A stretch of DNA of 18,411 bases from the NCBI GenBank assembly GCA_021841985.1, contig JAKCCP010000369.1, positions 1-18,411 of the forward strand, given 5' to 3'. This DNA comes from Pseudomonadota bacterium. GTDB lineage: Bacteria > Pseudomonadota > Alphaproteobacteria > Acetobacterales > Acetobacteraceae. The stretch's first letter is position 1. Each line of letters starts with the position of its first letter. A program made the position numbers and the translations under genes. Below the pieces are notes generated by a model. The model was not told the origin of the DNA. It did not search any database and saw only the letters and a list, made by a program, of their open reading frames with translations. Positions 13,714-18,411 of this stretch are shown piece by piece.

Positions 13714-15362
13714 GCACTCCCGCCGCTTTCGCGCAAGCGGGCTTCTTCTTCGTGCAATGCCTTTTTCGAGAGCTTGCCGATGGCGGTTTTCGGCAGGCTC
13801 GCGCGGAAGACGATATCACGCGGCATTTCGATCTTGGAAATCTCCCCGGCGAGAAAGGCGAGCAGTTCCTCCGTGCTCAGCTTTTCCCCTGGCCGCAACA
13901 CGACATAGGCGCGCGGCGCCTCGCCGCGATACCTGTCAGGTAAGCCGATCACCATCGCCTCCAACACCTTGGGATGGCGATAGAGCGCTTCCTCGATGAC
14001 GCGCGGATAGATGTTGTAGCCGCCGGCGATGATCAGATCCTTGAGCCGATCGACGATGAAGAGATAGCCATCCTCATCGAGATAGCCGATATCGCCGGTG
14101 CGGAACGCGCCGTCGATGAAGGCGCGCATGTTTTCCTCCGGCCGCTTCCAATAGCCCATCATCACCTGCGGACCACGGATACAAATCTCGCCCTTCTCAC
14201 CAACGCCGAGAATCCGTTCGGGATGGTCGGGATCGCGGATTTCGATCACCGTCTCGAGCACGGCGGGGCCGACCGAATTATCCTTCATCACGCCGTTCAG
14301 CGGATTGCTTGAGGCAACACCGGCGGTTTCGCTGAGGCCATATCCCTCGATCACCCGGCAACCGGTCTGCGCCTCGAACTTCGCGCGCACTTCCCGCGGC
14401 AATGGCGCGGATCCGGAAAAACAGGTTTTTACCGAAGAAATATCGATCCGATGCCGTTCCGCGGTCTGGCTTACCGCGACACAAATCGTGGGCACCAATG
14501 GAAAAACGGTGGGGCGGGCGCGGGCAATGGTGCGCATCAACTCATCGATGTCAAAACGCGGCAGCAAAATCAATTCCGCGCCGATCGCCAGCGCCGTATT
14601 CATGACCAGCGACATCCCCATCACGTGAAACAAAGGCAGCACCGCGAGTAAACGCTCGGTGCCAGGCTGGAGATTCGGTGCATTGGCGAGCGCCTGCATC
14701 GCATTGGCGAGCAGATTGGCCTGGCTCAGCATCGCGCCTTTGGGCATGCCGGTGGTGCCGCCGGTGTATTGCAAAACGGCGAGATCGCCGGCCTTGATCG
14801 AGACCGGTGCTGGTTTGCCGCTGCCTTTCAGCAACGCGGCGAAGGGGATGATCCGCTGATCACGCGGAGACGAGATCTCGCGCCGCCGCAACGTATAGAG
14901 CGCGAGCGCTTTCACGGGCGGCAGAATGCCGCGCATCGGACAGAGGATGACGCGCGTCGCCCCGGCTTCGAGCACCGGGGCGAGGATGCGCGCGAGATCC
15001 GGCGCCACCATGATCGCGGTCTCCGAATCCGCCATCTGCGCCGCGATCTCACGCGCGACGTAAAGCGGGTTGTAATTCACGACGACGCCGCCGGCCTTGA
15101 GCACGGCGTGGAAAAACAGCACCGAATAGGGCGTGTTCGGCAGACAGAGCCCGACCTTGACCCCGGGCCCGACGCCGATCCGCTGCAAGCCGGCCGCCAA
15201 GCGATCGACGGTCGCCGCCACATCACGATAGCGCCAGCGCCGGCCCATGAACCAGAGCGCCGGACGCTCGGCGAAGCGCGCGGCGGCATATGTCAGCAGA
15301 TCCGGCAGGGTCTGGGCGGAGAGATCGCCTGTTGCCGCCATCTCCGCAAGGGACGTCTCCAT
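13710..15362 (-). CDS. fadD: long-chain fatty-acid-CoA ligase (AMP-forming)
   Basis: A 550-residue adenylate-forming enzyme that activates fatty acids with ATP and CoA, the entry step to beta-oxidation. The P-loop motif is YTGGTTGMPKGA (199-210). Later come a YGLSETAGV motif, TGDIGYLDEDG with the ribose-binding aspartate, and DRLKDLIIAGGYNIYP at the domain hinge. PKTAIGKLSKKAL carries the adenylation lysine K530. The length and the glycine-rich motif spelling suit FadD-type medium/long-chain ligases, although chain length cannot be read from sequence. ATG 15362 has a strong GGAGG site 8 nt upstream. It is the first gene of the operon that continues into merR, thiolase, dehydrogenase/hydratase and acyl-CoA dehydrogenase. 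Confidence 0.92.
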   Translation of the reverse strand: METSLAEMAATGDLSAQTLPDLLTYAAARFAERPALWFMGRRWRYRDVAATVDRLAAGLQRIGVGPGVKVGLCLPNTPYSVLFFHAVLKAGGVVVNYNPLYVAREIAAQMADSETAIMVAPDLARILAPVLEAGATRVILCPMRGILPPVKALALYTLRRREISSPRDQRIIPFAALLKGSGKPAPVSIKAGDLAVLQYTGGTTGMPKGAMLSQANLLANAMQALANAPNLQPGTERLLAVLPLFHVMGMSLVMNTALAIGAELILLPRFDIDELMRTIARARPTVFPLVPTICVAVSQTAERHRIDISSVKTCFSGSAPLPREVRAKFEAQTGCRVIEGYGLSETAGVASSNPLNGVMKDNSVGPAVLETVIEIRDPDHPERILGVGEKGEICIRGPQVMMGYWKRPEENMRAFIDGAFRTGDIGYLDEDGYLFIVDRLKDLIIAGGYNIYPRVIEEALYRHPKVLEAMVIGLPDRYRGEAPRAYVVLRPGEKLSTEELLAFLAGEISKIEMPRDIVFRASLPKTAIGKLSKKALHEEEARLRESGGSA

Positions 15363-15396
15363 TTCGCTTCCCTCCTCGATGGCAGCATTAAGCGCG

Positions 15397-15418
15397 ATCT
15401 AACCTATACGTCAATAGG
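15397..15418 (-). promoter_or_regulatory. candidate MerR operator and -35 region upstream of fadD
   Basis: On the minus strand the region reads CCTATTGACGTATAGG, with inverted CCTAT/ATAGG ends (15403-15418), then continues as TATAGGTTAGAT. The latter matches the merR upstream box at 11 of 12 positions. TTGACG inside it is a 5-of-6 match to a -35 hexamer, but no good -10 follows at 17-19 nt. It is 35 to 56 bp from the start codon, a fitting place for regulator binding. Confidence 0.4.
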
Positions 15419-15445
15419 CTCCCTTAATCGAAACATAGACGCCCG

Positions 15446-18411
15446 TCACGCGAGGCCGAAATGGTCACCAAGCGCCGCCGCGACGTCTTCCACCAGCGCC
15501 GGCCATTGCCGCCGCCAGTCCTGGCGGAACAGCCGCGCGCTCGGATACCAAGCGGTGGTCGTGCCGGTCGCGCGCCAGCGCCAATCCGGGGCAAAGGGCA
15601 GCATGATCCAGACCGGCTTGCCCATCGCCCCGGCGAGATGGCCGAGCGCGGTATCGACGGTGATGACGAGGTCGAGATTGTCGAGAACCGCCATGGTTTC
15701 GGCGAAATCGCCGAGCGCCGGCCCCAGCGACAGCAGCGGCGCGGGACCGCGGTCATCGCCGATTTCGGCCATCGCGGCGCCTTTTTGGAGGGCGACGAGG
15801 GCAACGCCCGGAACGGTCGCGAGCGGCGCGAGGGTGGAAAGCCGCATGGAACGGTAGCGGTCGTTGTTATGGCTCGGCCTTCCCGCCCAGGCGAGACCGA
15901 TCCGCGCGAGCCCGGCCGGGAGCAGCCGCGCGAGGCGCTCGCGCCAGTGCTCGACCCGGGCCGGATCAGCGGCGAGGTAGGGGATGTCGGCGGGGATGGT
16001 CCCGGGCCGCGTGCCATGGAGGCGCGGCAGGCCGGAAAGCGCGGCATAGGCGTCGAACCGGCCGCACGCCTCCCAGCGATCGACCACCCGGCGCACCGCC
16101 GGGAACTGCGCCATCAGCGGCATGATCTCGCGGCTGCAAGCGACCACGATCTCCTTGGCCCGCGCCGCCGCCCAGGGGATGTAGCGGCAAAACTGGATCG
16201 CATCACCAAACCCCTGATCGGCGACCAGCAGCAGCCGACCATCAGGCAGCGGCGCGCCATCCCAGGCCGGCTCGTCGGTCTCCGGCAGCGAGCGGGCAGC
16301 CCCCGGCAGGCGGAACCGCCATTCATACTCCTCCCACCCCGCGGCCCAATCGCCGCTGAGCAGCAGCGCCTCGGCGCGCAGGAAATGGGCATTGGCGTGA
16401 TCCGGCAGCCGCGCCAGCGCGCGCTCGGCGCAGGCCAGCGCCTCGGTGATCTCGAGCCGGCTGTAATGGATGATGCCGAGATTGCCGAGCGCCAGCGGAT
16501 CTTCCGGCGCCATCTCGACCGCCCGCAGCCCGGTGCGGAGTGCTTCCTCATGGCGCCCGGCGGCGCGATAGACCTCGCAGAGATTGCGCGGATAGAGCGG
16601 GTTCGCGGGAGCGAGCGTGAGCGAACGCTCCATGCGCGCGAGCGCGGCCTCGATCCGCCCGGCGCGATAATCGATGACGCCCATCAGGTGATTGGCGTGC
16701 GGGTGATCGGGGCGGGCGCGCAAAAGACCGGACAGCGCCGCCTCGGCGGCCGGGAACCGCCCGGCCTGTTCGTGCTCGCCGGCTTCCTTGAGCAGGGAAG
16801 CGGCGGCCTCGTCGGACAGAACCTCCTCGGGCGAGACCGCATCCGCGCCCGGCGCGGCGGCGCGCGCCGGAGATGGCGTGGGACGCGGCGCCGCGCCCTC
16901 GATTTGGTAGCCCAGGCGTTCGATCAGCGGTGCGAGGATCGGGATGACCGGGGCGAGTTCGGCGAGATAATGCCGATAGCGCCCGAGCGAGCGGTCATAG
17001 AGCGGCTCCGTCACCTGGGCGTAGCTCGCGGTGCGCGCATGACGGCGGTTTTCGTGAAAGGCGAGACAGGCGGGATCGAACCCGGCGCCGATGAAAGCGA
17101 GCAGCCGGCGCACGCTCGCCTCCGGCGCGGCCACCACCTCCTCGTAGCGGAGCGGCAGGTAGCGCAGCGTCATCTGCCCGCGATACTGCCGCACCAGATC
17201 CATCACCCGCACGTAATGGCGGGCGATGGTCTCCAACTCGGCGGCGCAATAATACCCGTGCGTCAAATGGTTGGAGAACACCGAAAGCACGACGTCGAGG
17301 GGATGGCGGATGAGATGGATCAGCGGCGATTCGGGAAACAGCAGCGCGATCAGGCCGAGATGCGTCTCGTTCAGCGGCATCTTGTCGGTGAACCAGCGCG
17401 CCGCCGATCCCGCCGCCCCTTCCCCCGGCACGCCCGCCAGCCGCGCCGCGCGCAGATAGCTCTCGCGGAGAAGCGAGAGGCCATCGCGGCGATCGGCCAT
17501 CCAGAGTTCGGCGAGGGCCTCCGGATAGGCGAGCGTGCTGTCGAGCAGCCGCGGCAGGGATTGCGCGAGATCGTTGATGAAGGGCAACTCGTCGCCGCCG
17601 GCGATATCCGGATGGCTGGTCAGGATCTGCTCGATCAGCGTCGTCCCCGAGCGCGGAAAACCGAGGATGAAGAGCGGCTGCGCGCCCTCCCCGCCTGGTG
17701 CCGGGCGGGGCAGGGTCGCCAGCCGCTCGCTGGTGAAAAAGCCGCGGAGACGCCGCGCGAGATCCTCGGCGACAGTGGCGAGATAGGTCGGCGCGCCCTG
17801 GGCGCGGGCGCGCGCCTTGCCGGCGGTGAAGGCCGCGAAGGCGGCGGAATGGCGTCCGAGCCGGTCGAGCAGGCGGCCCTTTTGCGACCATTCCGTCGCC
17901 CCGAGCGATGCCGCCTCGCCGGCGTCCAAAAGCGCCAGCGCCGCGTCAGCGCGCCCCGCGCGTTCGAGGCACGTCGCGCGGGCGAGGCGCACGGCGGCGC
18001 TTCCCGGCGCCAACGCCTCGGCCTGATCGAGGAGTGCAAGCGCTCGGGGAAAATCGCGATCCGCCTCCTCGAGCGCCGCCCAGCCGAGCAAGGTTTTGAT
18101 TTCGTTCGGGTTAGCCCGCAGCGCTTCCTCATAGAGCGCCCGCGCCGGCGCCGCGCGTCCCTGATTTTTCAGGCTCCAGGCGAGATTGGCGAGCAGGATC
18201 GGGTCGCGCTCATGCCGCAGCGCCAAGGCCCGCCGGTAATGATATTCGCCGAGCCAGGCGCGGTTGGCCTCGGTGAAGATCATGCCGAGGAGATTATGCG
18301 ATTGCGGGTGATGGGGGGCGATACGCATCGCGTTGCGGGCGATGTTTTCGGCCTCGGCCAGGGCGCCGCGCTCGAACAACATCAGCGCCAGTTCCTGGGT
18401 CGCCAGATCGG
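15446..18411 (-). CDS. TPR-sulfotransferase-TPR-glycosyltransferase fusion (5' end outside window)
   Basis: At least 987 residues; the frame is open to the right edge and the first visible residues (DLATQELALMLFERG) are already TPR, so the true start lies outside. Numbering from the first visible Met (18382): TPR units span about 1-200. A PAPS-dependent sulfotransferase domain follows, with FILGFPRSGTTLIEQIL near 237 (5'-phosphosulfate loop) and HLIRHPLDVVLSVFSNH near 355 (3'-phosphate loop). A Pro/Ala-rich linker lies at about 490-520, then a second TPR array at about 520-700. The last part is a glycosyltransferase-9/heptosyltransferase-like domain, with LLLVADQGFGDAIQFCRYIP near 717 and VDTALGHLAGAMGKPVW near 908. 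TPR-sulfotransferase and TPR-glycosyltransferase proteins are usually separate in this group. Likely cytoplasmic, modifying a polysaccharide, lipid glycan or flagellin; acceptor unknown. Confidence 0.85.
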   Translation of the reverse strand, partial: DLATQELALMLFERGALAEAENIARNAMRIAPHHPQSHNLLGMIFTEANRAWLGEYHYRRALALRHERDPILLANLAWSLKNQGRAAPARALYEEALRANPNEIKTLLGWAALEEADRDFPRALALLDQAEALAPGSAAVRLARATCLERAGRADAALALLDAGEAASLGATEWSQKGRLLDRLGRHSAAFAAFTAGKARARAQGAPTYLATVAEDLARRLRGFFTSERLATLPRPAPGGEGAQPLFILGFPRSGTTLIEQILTSHPDIAGGDELPFINDLAQSLPRLLDSTLAYPEALAELWMADRRDGLSLLRESYLRAARLAGVPGEGAAGSAARWFTDKMPLNETHLGLIALLFPESPLIHLIRHPLDVVLSVFSNHLTHGYYCAAELETIARHYVRVMDLVRQYRGQMTLRYLPLRYEEVVAAPEASVRRLLAFIGAGFDPACLAFHENRRHARTASYAQVTEPLYDRSLGRYRHYLAELAPVIPILAPLIERLGYQIEGAAPRPTPSPARAAAPGADAVSPEEVLSDEAAASLLKEAGEHEQAGRFPAAEAALSGLLRARPDHPHANHLMGVIDYRAGRIEAALARMERSLTLAPANPLYPRNLCEVYRAAGRHEEALRTGLRAVEMAPEDPLALGNLGIIHYSRLEITEALACAERALARLPDHANAHFLRAEALLLSGDWAAGWEEYEWRFRLPGAARSLPETDEPAWDGAPLPDGRLLLVADQGFGDAIQFCRYIPWAAARAKEIVVACSREIMPLMAQFPAVRRVVDRWEACGRFDAYAALSGLPRLHGTRPGTIPADIPYLAADPARVEHWRERLARLLPAGLARIGLAWAGRPSHNNDRYRSMRLSTLAPLATVPGVALVALQKGAAMAEIGDDRGPAPLLSLGPALGDFAETMAVLDNLDLVITVDTALGHLAGAMGKPVWIMLPFAPDWRWRATGTTTAWYPSARLFRQDWRRQWPALVEDVAAALGDHFGLA

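Overview
The window is a gene-dense (GC-rich, about two-thirds G+C by eye) chromosomal segment from an alphaproteobacterium, most likely Rhodospirillales/Acetobacteraceae. The pointers are the codon use, the gene families (MerR-linked fatty-acid oxidation, a methyltransferase facing gloB, TPR-sulfotransferase/TPR-glycosyltransferase proteins) and an AT-rich hairpin element of a kind I associate with acetic-acid-bacterial genomes. The family assignment is inference. No tRNA, rRNA, CRISPR, transposase or phage gene was seen.

Layout. 1-3002 (minus strand): a DUF2189 membrane protein, a cyclase-family hydrolase, and an LplT-like MFS transporter that runs off the left edge; the last two are separated by one in-frame stop codon. 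3132-3878 (minus): a SAM-dependent methyltransferase, divergent across 49 bp from 3928-5277 (plus): glyoxalase II (gloB) and a glutathione S-transferase-like protein. 5410-6771 (plus): a soluble globin-coupled chemoreceptor (HemAT type) without chemotaxis partners nearby. 6785-7735 (minus): an ATP-grasp protein resembling COG1821/MfnD. 7750-7895: a 146-bp non-coding element with imperfect terminal inverted repeats and three hairpins.

7903-15362 (minus) is a coherent fatty-acid beta-oxidation module, transcribed as long-chain acyl-CoA ligase, MerR-type regulator, thiolase, fused 3-hydroxyacyl-CoA dehydrogenase/enoyl-CoA hydratase, and a DmdC/FadE-like acyl-CoA dehydrogenase. Together these activate an acyl chain and carry out all the steps of the cycle; only the electron-transfer flavoprotein is missing. 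A 12-bp box (TATAGGTWAGAT) lies upstream of both the ligase and the regulator genes, which suggests control by the MerR protein.

15446-18411 (minus, 5' end outside the window) is a very large TPR-sulfotransferase-TPR-glycosyltransferase protein, apparently a fusion of two proteins that are usually separate, and a candidate for envelope or flagellar glycan modification. No single strikingly new system was found. The best leads are the hairpin element, the multidomain fusion, the unclustered MfnD-like ATP-grasp gene and the candidate MerR operators.
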